From: Winogradskyella sp. UBA3174
Lineage (GTDB): Bacteria; Bacteroidota; Bacteroidia; Flavobacteriales; Flavobacteriaceae
NCBI RefSeq assembly: GCF_002364335.1
Contig: NZ_DEXW01000064.1
Location: 96,642-115,933, forward strand
Length of the DNA stretch: 19,292 nucleotides
Direction of reading: 5' to 3'
A program made the translations under genes and the position numbers. Every line of letters starts with the position of its first letter. Position 1 is the first letter of the stretch. This document shows, piece after piece, positions 1 to 7,495 of this stretch. The notes under the pieces are model-generated. The model searched no databases. It worked only from the letters and a program-made list of their open reading frames with translations, and was not told the DNA's origin.

Positions 1-27
1 GTCTCTTTTTTTAGTTCTATATTTTAA

Positions 28-1305
28 TTATCTATTGTAAGGATATTCACTTATCCAATAAAAATCACGATTTCTCAACAAAAAGTCTTTCTCCTTAAAT
101 AGCTTTGAAGAACCATAAATCGTATCTCCTTTAACAATAAAATTAAAATCTAAACCTGTGCTGTCTATTTTTTTATAGTTTAAATAATAACTTTCTTTAT
201 CGTCGCGCCAGCTAGTTAGCTTTAATCTATCCTGTAAACTATCCATTTCTACACCATAATACGAATTGGTATTATTGAATTTTTTTATCTGAAGTGATCC
301 TTCTCTTTGAACAACGATATTTTTCCAAAGTCTTTCATCTTTATAATTGGTTATAGTGTCACCGTTTATTACAAAATTATTGACTTCGTATGCACCATAT
401 AATTCTGGTTTTGTTGCCTTAGATCCATATATTTTTTCGGAATCAAGTGTGTTTATAAACCCGAAAATAAAAACATAACCTAGCATTAATGCTTTAAAAC
501 TATTCATGGCTATGCTTACGCCTTTATTAAATTTTGGTCGTTTAATAACCTCAAGCTTAGTACTTAGATTGGTAAAAAAGAATAACACCAATCTTTTAAT
601 ATCTCTAGACAACAAAAACAATGTCATTACTACCAAATGTGTAGATAATATTTTAACAGGGACATCATAGAAATAGTTTACAGCCATAATATTCATAGCA
701 GTCATTAACGTAATAATGGCACCAAAGGTCATAGTTCTTCTAAAAAGAAGAAAACCTGCACTTATCTCAGCGACACCCATAAATATGTTATAACCTTTAG
801 AAAAACCTAAAAACGCCCAAGCTAATCCCATAGGTGAAGATTCACCATAAGTGCCTAATAGTCTGTAAAATCCTGGATAAGCAAACTGTAACTGTATCAC
901 CTTAACCATACCATAACTAATAAGCATTAAACCTACATAATAACGGATGCCAACAGTTAACCAATAATACATTTTAGCATAATCATTACGCTTTCTATCT
1001 ATTACAGACCAGATTAAACAACCTGTTACAGCAACTAAAAACATGGTTAAAACTACCAAGTAATCAAATAAGGTATCACCACTTCCTGTAATTCTTACGA
1101 CAACTTCATCTGATATACTATAAAGGTTAGCTCCTAACCATGGTACTAATTTTTTAATCCATTCCGTCGGATAGGCAAATATTGTGTCCCATAAAGGAAA
1201 TGCTCCGTTATTTTGAAATAAGATAATGAGTATAAAATAAATTGAAATAAATCTAAATCCAATTTTCTCAAATAAGGACCAAGATGATTGGTTTCTTGAT
1301 GACAT
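28..1305 (-). CDS. DoxX-family membrane protein with extra C-terminal domain
   Basis: This is a 425-residue integral membrane protein. Hydrophobic helices lie near residues 15-31, 82-101, 115-138, 160-187, 192-212, 218-233 and 268-286. The segment around 115-233, with a helix containing GMVKVIQ and a later AEISAGFLLF stretch, resembles the DoxX four-helix core. The last ~135 residues (290-425) are polar and look beta-rich, with two VINGDT/VKGDT-like turns. Such a tail is absent from short DoxX proteins and probably lies on one side of the membrane. No enzymatic role can be read from the sequence; DoxX relatives are linked to redox or quinone functions in a few organisms, which is not evidence here. 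The ATG lies 32 bases downstream of the DinB-like gene on the same strand, so co-transcription is possible. The family call is fairly safe and the function is unknown. Confidence 0.7.
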   Translation of the reverse strand: MSSRNQSSWSLFEKIGFRFISIYFILIILFQNNGAFPLWDTIFAYPTEWIKKLVPWLGANLYSISDEVVVRITGSGDTLFDYLVVLTMFLVAVTGCLIWSVIDRKRNDYAKMYYWLTVGIRYYVGLMLISYGMVKVIQLQFAYPGFYRLLGTYGESSPMGLAWAFLGFSKGYNIFMGVAEISAGFLLFRRTMTFGAIITLMTAMNIMAVNYFYDVPVKILSTHLVVMTLFLLSRDIKRLVLFFFTNLSTKLEVIKRPKFNKGVSIAMNSFKALMLGYVFIFGFINTLDSEKIYGSKATKPELYGAYEVNNFVINGDTITNYKDERLWKNIVVQREGSLQIKKFNNTNSYYGVEMDSLQDRLKLTSWRDDKESYYLNYKKIDSTGLDFNFIVKGDTIYGSSKLFKEKDFLLRNRDFYWISEYPYNR

Positions 1306-1337
1306 AATAAAAGTGTTTTTGATTGATGAAAGTAATA

Positions 1338-1940
1338 CTAGTTAATACGTTTAGTTATTAATGCTAATTGACCCATATGATTTGCCTGATGTTCCATAAC
1401 ATGAAACCAAGCCCAATGCATGCTCACATTACCTTTCTTGCTTTTAAACCAATCATCATCTTTAGATTTGAGTAGTTTTTTGGTTTTTTCTCGAACCTCA
1501 TCATATAAACCCATGTAATATTTAATAGGTTTATTTTTAAACTCATCCCTTGCTTTTTCACCAAGACTTAATGCTGTTTCCCATTTTGCCTTTTCTTCTG
1601 CATTAAAACCTCTGCCTTCAAAAGTGTAAACTTGGTAATAGGCCTCTGTAGCTGCTAAATGGTAAATCATAGCACCTGGACTGTTAGAGTTTTCATCTAG
1701 TAAAAAATCTGTACCAGCTTGATCTAAATTTTTAACATGCCGTTCTACACGTTGCTTCAAATTATCGAGCATAGAAATCATGTTTCCAATGTCATTTGAA
1801 TAGCCTTTGAGTGGTTTTATTTCGTTCTGCGCATAGGATAACGAACTGCTCGAAAAAATAAGTAATAAGAAAATTTGAATTTGGTTTTTAATCACAGAAT
1901 TTATAATATTCTTAATGAGTTCTTGAATCTTTGATTTCAT
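1338..1940 (-). CDS. Exported DinB-fold (DinB/YfiT superfamily) protein
   Basis: The 200-residue product starts with an unusually long charged n-region (1-20), then a hydrophobic stretch and a small-residue c-region ending SYA|QN around residue 37-38. This reads as a Sec signal peptide. The mature part is helical and carries the DinB metal-site pattern: H94 in the second helix, then H184 and H188 in an HxxxHMGQ motif near the C-terminus. DinB/YfiT proteins are four-helix bundles that bind a divalent metal. Many are thiol-dependent S-transferases or metal hydrolases, but no specific reaction can be assigned here. It lies in a minus-strand gene row between a lipoprotein and a DoxX-type protein. 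An inverted repeat (1963-1981) sits 22 bases upstream of its start. The fold call is strong; the substrate is unknown. Confidence 0.75.
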   Translation of the reverse strand: MKSKIQELIKNIINSVIKNQIQIFLLLIFSSSSLSYAQNEIKPLKGYSNDIGNMISMLDNLKQRVERHVKNLDQAGTDFLLDENSNSPGAMIYHLAATEAYYQVYTFEGRGFNAEEKAKWETALSLGEKARDEFKNKPIKYYMGLYDEVREKTKKLLKSKDDDWFKSKKGNVSMHWAWFHVMEHQANHMGQLALITKRIN

Positions 1941-1962
1941 TTGATTTGATTGAAGGTTTTAG

Positions 1963-1981
1963 TGAGTCTAATATAGACTCA
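1963..1981. repeat. Perfect inverted repeat upstream of DinB-like gene
   Basis: The arms TGAGTCTA and TAGACTCA (8 bp each) are separated by ATA. The repeat sits in the 61-base gap between the DUF4136 lipoprotein gene and the DinB-like gene. Its position 22 bases upstream of the DinB-like start fits an operator, or an RNA hairpin that trims the upstream transcript. No T-run follows on the minus strand, so a classical terminator is unlikely. Confidence 0.5.
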
Positions 1982-2001
1982 AATTACAGACAGAAGATTA
2001 A

Positions 2002-2520
2002 CTATTTTTTAGGTGGATAACCTGCAAAAATTTTTTCAACTAATGCCTTAAGTATTTCCTCTCGTTTTTCGGGAGTAGCATTGGGTTTATATGAACTTTT
2101 ACTAACCGCTTGCCAAAAAACACTTGTTCTATTAGTTTTAAGAAACTCTATAACTAATTCTCTAGTATTTTGATTACCGCCTAAAGGAAAGCCAACAGAA
2201 ACACCTCCAAAACTACCTCCACCTCCTCCACCAGCTCCTATGCCAACATTAGAATTGTTTTGATTTTGAATATCTTGACTTTGAATATCTATATAAAAAT
2301 TAGCATTATCAGAACGCATCATCCCCATAGTTTTAAGCTTATCATCAATAGCTTTGATTAGACGTTTGCTATCGAGTTCGCTCAAACCCGTTTTCATATC
2401 ATCAAAATACTTATAGGTTTTGTATTGTGTAAAATCTGTAGATTTTTCATAATCGAAGTTAACTACTGTTCCGCAAGATGTTAACATAAATGCGACTAAT
2501 ATATATTTGAAGGCTTTCAT
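2002..2520 (-). CDS. DUF4136-type lipoprotein
   Basis: The 172-residue product has a lipoprotein signal peptide with lipobox LTSC, giving lipidated Cys16. It is probably anchored in the cell envelope, plausibly the outer membrane. After the signal comes the FDYEKSTDFTQYKTYKYFD segment typical of DUF4136 proteins, then a helix (50-66), a strand with FYIDIQSQD, a glycine-rich linker (93-115) with a run of consecutive glycines, and a C-terminal ELVIEFL...VFWQAVSK...LVEKIFAGYPP region that also fits DUF4136. The family has no established biochemical role. The gene is 53 bases downstream of the K+ channel gene on the same strand. A near-consensus promoter box (TATCTTTA on the minus strand, 2532-2539) lies close upstream, so it may be transcribed separately. 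Confidence 0.8.
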   Translation of the reverse strand: MKAFKYILVAFMLTSCGTVVNFDYEKSTDFTQYKTYKYFDDMKTGLSELDSKRLIKAIDDKLKTMGMMRSDNANFYIDIQSQDIQNQNNSNVGIGAGGGGGGSFGGVSVGFPLGGNQNTRELVIEFLKTNRTSVFWQAVSKSSYKPNATPEKREEILKALVEKIFAGYPPKK

Positions 2521-2573
2521 CTTTTTTATTTTAAAGATATTAAAAAATAGAGAGGCTCATAAAAATTTAACTA

Positions 2574-3284
2574 TTACTCTTCCGTCTTACTATCAACTGC
2601 TTTAGTAAGAGACGAAGAAATTATACCTGTTGGTATAGCCACAATACCCAAACCAATTAAAAGAATAAAGAAGGTGAAAATCCGACCTCCTACAGTTATC
2701 GGATAGACATCACCATATCCTACAGTCGTTAGCGTAACTATAGACCACCATAAACTTTCAAAGATTGAAGAAAAATGTTCTGGTTGCGCTTCATTCTCAA
2801 AATAATAAATACCAACTGCTGCAAAATAAATTAGCATTAAAGTGATAAACATAAATAACACTATTTGCTCTTTCGCAATAATCATGGCTTTACCAAAATG
2901 ATGCATCGCTTTATTATATCTCACTAATTTTAGGAGCCTAAACAACCTAAACATTCTTAGAAGTCTAAGCGATCTTAAATCAATACCAAAGGATAGATAA
3001 AAAGGAAGAATGGCCAATAAATCTATAATACCGAAAAAACTAAAAATAAATTTAGGCTTGCTGTCTGCGACATATATGCGAGCTATATACTCGAACGTAA
3101 AGATGATGACACAAAACGTTTCAATTGAATTTAAAATAACGCGTGTCTGAGGCTTTAAATTTGGTAAAGTTTCTATTGAAAATGTAATAACTGAAAGAAT
3201 AATTAAAAACTGAATAAAGAATGCGAAAATTTTACTCTGCTTCGTATTGTTGGTTTCAACTAAATTTTTCAAGTAATCTTTCAT
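2574..3284 (-). CDS. Voltage-gated potassium channel, 6-TM ion_trans family
   Basis: This 236-residue inner-membrane protein has the full layout of one Kv-type subunit. S1 is near residues 17-36 and S2 near 50-71. S3 is near 78-98. S4 has arginine or lysine at every third position (R104, R107, R110, R113, R116, K119, R122). S5 is near 140-161 and S6 near 202-223. The pore loop contains the selectivity filter TTVGYGD (186-192), which specifies K+. The cytosolic C-tail is very short (about 12 residues), with no RCK/TrkA-N or cyclic-nucleotide domain, so gating should depend on voltage alone. Four subunits would form the channel. The gene starts 15 bases after obg stops and is probably in the same transcript. 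Confidence 0.92.
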   Translation of the reverse strand: MKDYLKNLVETNNTKQSKIFAFFIQFLIILSVITFSIETLPNLKPQTRVILNSIETFCVIIFTFEYIARIYVADSKPKFIFSFFGIIDLLAILPFYLSFGIDLRSLRLLRMFRLFRLLKLVRYNKAMHHFGKAMIIAKEQIVLFMFITLMLIYFAAVGIYYFENEAQPEHFSSIFESLWWSIVTLTTVGYGDVYPITVGGRIFTFFILLIGLGIVAIPTGIISSSLTKAVDSKTEE

Positions 3285-3299
3285 GATGACTATTAGTAG

Positions 3300-4298
3300 T
3301 TAATCATTCAGCATCTTCCAAAGGTGATCTTTAAGTTCCGTAAGCCCTTGTTGCGCTACTGAAGAAATAAACAAGTATTTAGAATCTAAATCTTTATCTA
3401 AAACAACAGCCATCTCAGCTTTAAGCTCGTCATCTAGCATATCTGATTTTGATACCACCACAAAACGTTCTTTATCTAACATCTCTGGATTGTAACGTCG
3501 CAATTCATCAACTAAAATTTCATACTGTTCTACAATATCTTTAGCGTCTGCAGGAATTAAAAACAACAAGATCGAATTACGTTCAATATGTCTTAAAAAA
3601 TAATAACCTAAACCTTTTCCTTCCGCAGCACCTTCAATTATACCAGGAATATCTGCCATTACAAACGACTTAAAATCGCGATACTCAACAATCCCTAAAT
3701 TTGGTTTTAAGGTCGTAAATTCATAATCTGCAATCTTTGGTTTTGCAGATGTTAACACAGATAATAAAGTAGATTTACCAGCATTAGGGAAGCCAACCAA
3801 ACCAACATCTGCTAGTAACTTAAGCTCCAAAGTAATATACCCTTCTTCTAGTGGAATTCCAGGTTGTGCATAACGTGGAGTTTGGTTTATAGAATTTTTA
3901 AAATGCCAATTTCCTCTTCCACCCATTCCGCCTTCAGCAACGATTCTTTCTTCTCCGTCTTCAGTAATTTCGAACAAAATCTCATTGGTTTCAGTATCTC
4001 TAACGACCGTTCCAAGTGGCACATCTAAATATGCATCTTCACCATCTGAACCAGTACTTCTACCTTTACTTCCATGTGAACCATGACCAGCTTTTATATG
4101 GCGTTTGAATTTTAAATGAATAAGCGTCCAAAGATTAGAATTACCTTTTAGAATAACGTGTCCACCACGACCACCATCACCACCATCTGGTCCACCTTTT
4201 TGAATATACTTTTCGCGATGCAAATGCGCAGAACCTTTACCTCCGTTACCAGAAGATACATGCATTTTTACGTAATCAACAAAATTTCCTTCAGTCAT
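3300..4298 (-). CDS. obg: GTPase Obg/CgtA
   Basis: The 332-residue product is a complete Obg GTPase, which assists late assembly of the 50S ribosomal subunit and is tied to stringent-response control. The glycine-rich Obg fold covers residues 3-158, with the GGPDGGDGGRGG and GMGGRGNWHFK signatures. The G domain follows: G1 GFPNAGKS (169-176), switch region FTTLKPN (194-200), G3 DIPG (216-219). The G4 box reads SKSD (283-286) instead of the usual NKxD. G5 appears as SSVAQQ around 312-317. There is no C-terminal OCT/TGS extension beyond the G domain, so this is a short-form Obg. It lies 33 bases downstream of the PLDc_N-type gene and 15 bases upstream of the K+ channel gene. Confidence 0.97.
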   Translation of the reverse strand: MTEGNFVDYVKMHVSSGNGGKGSAHLHREKYIQKGGPDGGDGGRGGHVILKGNSNLWTLIHLKFKRHIKAGHGSHGSKGRSTGSDGEDAYLDVPLGTVVRDTETNEILFEITEDGEERIVAEGGMGGRGNWHFKNSINQTPRYAQPGIPLEEGYITLELKLLADVGLVGFPNAGKSTLLSVLTSAKPKIADYEFTTLKPNLGIVEYRDFKSFVMADIPGIIEGAAEGKGLGYYFLRHIERNSILLFLIPADAKDIVEQYEILVDELRRYNPEMLDKERFVVVSKSDMLDDELKAEMAVVLDKDLDSKYLFISSVAQQGLTELKDHLWKMLND

Positions 4299-4306
4299 CT
4301 GATGGG

Positions 4307-4335
4307 TTTAAAAGTTTAATTATTTAAAAGTTTAA
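4307..4335. repeat. Short tandem direct repeat between PLDc_N-type gene and obg
   Basis: The 13-mer TTTAAAAGTTTAA occurs at 4307-4319 and again at 4323-4335, with a 16-base period. The second copy runs a few bases into the 3' end of the small membrane-protein gene. It may be a replication slippage product or a low-affinity protein site; nothing in the sequence decides. Confidence 0.45.
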
Positions 4336-4550
4336 GCGTTTATTATAAGACGTTTTGAACGGCCTATAATAAAATAAAGAAGTGACCCAACAAAAGGTAG
4401 TAGTATAACAACCAATACCCAAATAAGTTTCTCGTTATTGTTAAATTTATTTTTAAGGATACTAATTAGCGCTAATACAGGTGAAACTAAAATAAGTAAA
4501 ACGAATAGCGCCCAAAGCAACAAACCTAATTCTGGTGTGATTAAATCCAT
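4332..4550 (-). CDS. Small PLDc_N-type membrane protein
   Basis: This 72-residue protein has two predicted transmembrane helices (about 7-31 and 43-63). The pattern LIWVLVVILLPFVGSLLYFIIGRSKR in the second half is the PLDc_N (phospholipase D-nuclease N-terminal) motif, in which a helix with a central P-F-x-G is followed by Y-x-x-x-G-R. No catalytic HKD domain is present, so it is only the membrane module. The function is unknown. It is tightly coupled to its neighbours, with 2 bases after the hpt-adk stop and 33 bases before obg, so it is almost certainly in that operon. Confidence 0.8.
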   Translation of the reverse strand: MDLITPELGLLLWALFVLLILVSPVLALISILKNKFNNNEKLIWVLVVILLPFVGSLLYFIIGRSKRLIINA

Positions 4551-4552
4551 GA

Positions 4553-5662
4553 TTATAACTTATCTATCACAGCACTTAAACGTACAGTGATGTCTTCAAT
4601 ATTACCAACACCATTAACACCATAATATTTATTTTGTTTGGCATAGTAGTCTTTTAAGATTGCTGTTTTAGTATAGTATTCTTTAATTCTGTTTCTTATA
4701 ATACTTTCGTCTGCATCATCTGCTCTTCCGCTAGTTTTACCACGTTCTAACAAACGTTTCACTAAAACCTCGTCATCGACTTCTAAAGCTACCATAGCAT
4801 TAATTTGAGAATCTTTATCATCCATTAGCTTATCTAAGGCTTCTGCCTGAGCATATGTTCTCGGAAAACCGTCAAAGATAAATCCGTTTGCACCTGTGTT
4901 TCTCTCAACTTCTTTATTCAACATATCTATAGTCACCTGATCTGGCACTAGCTGACCTTTATCCATAAAAGATTTAGCTAATATACCCAAAGCCGTTTCG
5001 TTTTTAATGTTGTACCTAAATACATCACCAGTAGAAATATGAACTAAATCATATTTTTCTTTTAAAAAATTAGCTTGTGTTCCTTTACCTGCTCCTGGAG
5101 GGCCAAATAAGACTAAATTAGTCATGTGTTGTGTTGTTTTTAATTGATATACTTCTGGTAAGTCTCTTCCCAAACCATCATAATCTAAGCCATAGCCTAC
5201 AATGAATTTATTAGGAATTTCCATACCAACGTAATGGAGTTTAAAGTCTTTATTATAAGCTTCAGGTTTGTAAAACAACGTTGCTATGAGCAATTGTTTT
5301 ACATTCTCATTTTCAAAAATACGATGTACTTCTTCGAGTGTATTTCCTGAATCTATGATGTCTTCTAAAATAACAACTGTTCTGCCAGATAAATCTTGTG
5401 TTAATCCAATTAAACGTTGAATATCTTCAGTGGACTTAACCCCTTCATAAGACGCTAATTTTATAAATGTAACTTCACAAGGCTTTGGATATTTTTTTAC
5501 AAAATCGCTAACCAACATAAAAGACCCATTTAAAATACCTATAAAGACTGGCATTTCGTCTCCAAGATCTTTTGCAATAGCATCTGACATATTCTGCACA
5601 GCGGTATCTATTTCTTGTTCAGAAATAAAAGGTTTAAAGTATAAATCGTGAAGCTTAATCAC
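4553..5662 (-). CDS. Hypoxanthine phosphoribosyltransferase-adenylate kinase fusion
   Basis: This is a single 369-residue reading frame with two complete enzymes. Residues 1-175 are a type I phosphoribosyltransferase, with the PRPP-binding loop VVILEDIIDSGNTLEEV at 96-112 and a C-terminal YGLDYDGLGRDLPEVY segment as in Hpt. It should convert hypoxanthine or guanine plus PRPP to IMP or GMP. Residues 180-369 are adenylate kinase (AMP + ATP to 2 ADP): P-loop GPPGAGKGT (187-195), FDGFPRT NMP-site motif (263-269), and a short LID around GKTSGRADDADE without zinc cysteines. A methionine at 180 sits exactly where free-standing Adk begins, so internal initiation could give separate Adk. Similar fusions occur in Flavobacteriaceae, where they are usually labelled only adenylate kinase. 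The gene heads the minus-strand operon with the PLDc_N-type gene, obg and the K+ channel. Confidence 0.95.
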   Translation of the reverse strand: MIKLHDLYFKPFISEQEIDTAVQNMSDAIAKDLGDEMPVFIGILNGSFMLVSDFVKKYPKPCEVTFIKLASYEGVKSTEDIQRLIGLTQDLSGRTVVILEDIIDSGNTLEEVHRIFENENVKQLLIATLFYKPEAYNKDFKLHYVGMEIPNKFIVGYGLDYDGLGRDLPEVYQLKTTQHMTNLVLFGPPGAGKGTQANFLKEKYDLVHISTGDVFRYNIKNETALGILAKSFMDKGQLVPDQVTIDMLNKEVERNTGANGFIFDGFPRTYAQAEALDKLMDDKDSQINAMVALEVDDEVLVKRLLERGKTSGRADDADESIIRNRIKEYYTKTAILKDYYAKQNKYYGVNGVGNIEDITVRLSAVIDKL

Positions 5663-5683
5663 AGCGTTATTATTTTAGAAATG

Positions 5684-5691
5684 CAAAGATA
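5684..5691 (-). promoter_or_regulatory. Promoter -7 box for hpt-adk operon
   Basis: On the minus strand the sequence is TATCTTTG, a perfect match to the Bacteroidetes TAnnTTTG -7 element and followed by C. It lies 21 bases upstream of the hpt-adk ATG, so the expected leader is about 15 bases. No TTG -33 element is evident at the usual spacing. Confidence 0.6.
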
Positions 5692-5755
5692 ATCATTTGA
5701 TTAACTATAGACTATTTTTGATTTGTGATTTTAGAATTTTGTTCTATAATTAGTT

Positions 5756-5763
5756 TATTTTTG
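5756..5763 (+). promoter_or_regulatory. Promoter -7 box for purKE
   Basis: TATTTTTG matches TAnnTTTG exactly and is followed by C. It lies 65 bases upstream of the purK ATG. A second plus-strand match (5713-5720, TATTTTTG) lies further upstream. Neither has a TTG at the ideal 17-23 base spacing, and in such AT-rich DNA one could be chance. Confidence 0.45.
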
Positions 5764-5828
5764 CAACTCATAATCAGACATTTTAATCTTAAAAAAGTTT
5801 CCGATTTGTATGGAAACACCTAAAGTTG

Positions 5829-6983
5829 ATGAACTATTTTTCTTCCAATTTTAAACTCGGTATTCTTGGTGGTGGCCAACTAGGTAAAATGATTTTATAC
5901 GATACACGCAAATTTGATATTTATACCTGTGTACTAGATCCAAGTGTTGATGCACCATCACGATTGGCATGTGATGAGTTTACCATTGGTGATATACTAG
6001 ATTACGACACCGTAGTTAACTTTGGAAAAAACGTAGATGTACTCACAATTGAAATAGAAAACGTAAATGTAGATGCTTTAGAAACACTTGAAAATGAAGG
6101 TGTAAAAGTTTTTCCTTCATCTAAAACCCTACGTACAATACAGAATAAGGCTACTCAAAAATTATTTTATCGCGATAATAATATACCAACTGCTAATTTT
6201 TCTCGGTTTGCATACACGTCAGAAATTGATGAGGCTGTTGAGAATGGTGGACTAAGCTATCCGTTTGTATGGAAAAGTGCACGGTTTGGTTACGATGGTA
6301 CAGGCGTAAAAGTTGTGAAACAAGCATCTGACTTAGAGCATTTACCTAATGTAGAGTGCATTTCGGAAGAATTAATTCCGTTTAAAAATGAATTGGCTGT
6401 TATAGTTGCAAGAAACGAAAAAGGAGAATTAAAAACATATCCTGTGGTTGAGATGGAATTTCATCCTGAAGCGAACCAAGTTGAATATGTGATTTGTCCT
6501 GCAAGAATACCTGATACTATTGCTAAAAAAGCGGAGTTAGTTGCACTTAAAACTGCAGCTGCTTTTAAACACGTTGGCTTGTTAGCTGTTGAGATGTTTC
6601 AAACTGAAAATGACGAAATTATAGTTAATGAAGTTGCTCCAAGACCACATAATTCTGGTCATTACAGTATTGAAGGGAGTTACACGTCACAATTTGAACA
6701 ACACTTAAGATGTATTTTAGGTTTGCCTCTCGGAAATACAGAAAGTAAAGTTGCTGGAGTTATGGTAAATTTAGTAGGTGCAGAAAACCATACTGGCAAC
6801 GTAGTCTATAAAAATATTGAAACCATTTTAGCCATGAATGGAGTTACACCACATATTTATGGTAAAAAACAGACGAGACCATTTCGTAAAATGGGACACG
6901 TAACTATTGTAAACAAAAATGTTGCCGTAGCACGAGTAATCGCAGAAAAAGTAAAACGTACAATCGAAGTAATTAGCGAATAA
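5829..6983 (+). CDS. purK: 5-(carboxyamino)imidazole ribonucleotide synthase PurK
   Basis: The 384-residue product is an ATP-grasp enzyme of de novo purine synthesis. It uses ATP and bicarbonate to turn AIR into N5-CAIR in the cytoplasm. The N-terminal nucleotide-fold loop GILGGGQLGKM (11-21), the KSARFGYDGTGV segment of the ATP-grasp lid, and the metal/ATP-binding VNEVAPRPHNSGH (266-278) are all present and diagnostic of PurK. The length is slightly above the usual 355-380. I chose the ATG at 5829; a TTG three bases upstream in the same frame is unnecessary. purE follows after 3 bases, so the pathway product passes to the next enzyme encoded in the same transcript. The gene is divergent from the purine-salvage fusion gene. 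Confidence 0.97.
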   Translation: MNYFSSNFKLGILGGGQLGKMILYDTRKFDIYTCVLDPSVDAPSRLACDEFTIGDILDYDTVVNFGKNVDVLTIEIENVNVDALETLENEGVKVFPSSKTLRTIQNKATQKLFYRDNNIPTANFSRFAYTSEIDEAVENGGLSYPFVWKSARFGYDGTGVKVVKQASDLEHLPNVECISEELIPFKNELAVIVARNEKGELKTYPVVEMEFHPEANQVEYVICPARIPDTIAKKAELVALKTAAAFKHVGLLAVEMFQTENDEIIVNEVAPRPHNSGHYSIEGSYTSQFEQHLRCILGLPLGNTESKVAGVMVNLVGAENHTGNVVYKNIETILAMNGVTPHIYGKKQTRPFRKMGHVTIVNKNVAVARVIAEKVKRTIEVISE

Positions 6984-6986
6984 ATT

Positions 6987-7466
6987 ATGAGTAAAGTAGC
7001 CGTAATAATGGGAAGCAAAAGCGATTTGCCAGTAATGCAAGACGCTATAGATATATTAAAAGGGTTTGATATTGAAATTGAAGTCGATATCGTTTCGGCA
7101 CATCGTACTCCAGAAAAACTATTCGACTTTAGTAAAAACGCTCATACAAGAGGTATCAAAGTAATTATTGCTGGTGCAGGAGGCGCAGCACATTTACCTG
7201 GTATGGTTGCTTCACTTTCTCCTTTACCAGTTATTGGTGTACCTGTAAAAAGCAGTAACTCTATAGATGGTTGGGATTCTATTCTATCAATTTTACAAAT
7301 GCCTGGAGGAGTACCTGTAGCAACTGTCGCTTTAAATGGTGCAAAAAATGCTGGAATCTTAGCCGCTCAAATTTTGGGTACCTCAGACCAATGTATTTTA
7401 GATAAAATAATGATCTACAAAGAAGGACTAAAAGTTAAAGTGATTAAATCTGCTAAAGACCTTTAA
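6987..7466 (+). CDS. purE: N5-CAIR mutase PurE
   Basis: The 159-residue product is a class I PurE, which converts N5-CAIR made by PurK to CAIR. The signature residues are present: VIMGSKSD (7-13) for phosphate binding, the catalytic histidine in VSAHRTP (H39), and the GAGGAAHLPGMVAS loop (64-76), followed by PVIGVPVKSS. Size and start agree with class I PurE octamers, and the presence of purK immediately upstream confirms the two-step bacterial route rather than the animal-type direct carboxylase. A hairpin terminator begins just after the stop codon. Confidence 0.97.
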   Translation: MSKVAVIMGSKSDLPVMQDAIDILKGFDIEIEVDIVSAHRTPEKLFDFSKNAHTRGIKVIIAGAGGAAHLPGMVASLSPLPVIGVPVKSSNSIDGWDSILSILQMPGGVPVATVALNGAKNAGILAAQILGTSDQCILDKIMIYKEGLKVKVIKSAKDL

Positions 7467-7467
7467 A

Positions 7468-7495
7468 AAAAGCCTCAACTTTCGCTAAGGCTTTT
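7468..7495 (+). terminator. Intrinsic terminator after purE
   Basis: The stem AAAAGCCT (7468-7475) pairs with AGGCTTTT (7488-7495) around a 12-base loop. It starts right after the purE stop codon and ends in a short T-run. The A-run on the 5' arm could also let it work on the opposite strand. Confidence 0.75.

Noticed and set aside
5826..5828. TTG start for purK
   Set aside because: The ATG immediately after it aligns with the usual PurK N-terminus.
6828..7040. Minus-strand frame over the purK-purE junction
   Set aside because: Its aromatic-rich translation is typical of a shadow frame, and it sits opposite two certain genes.
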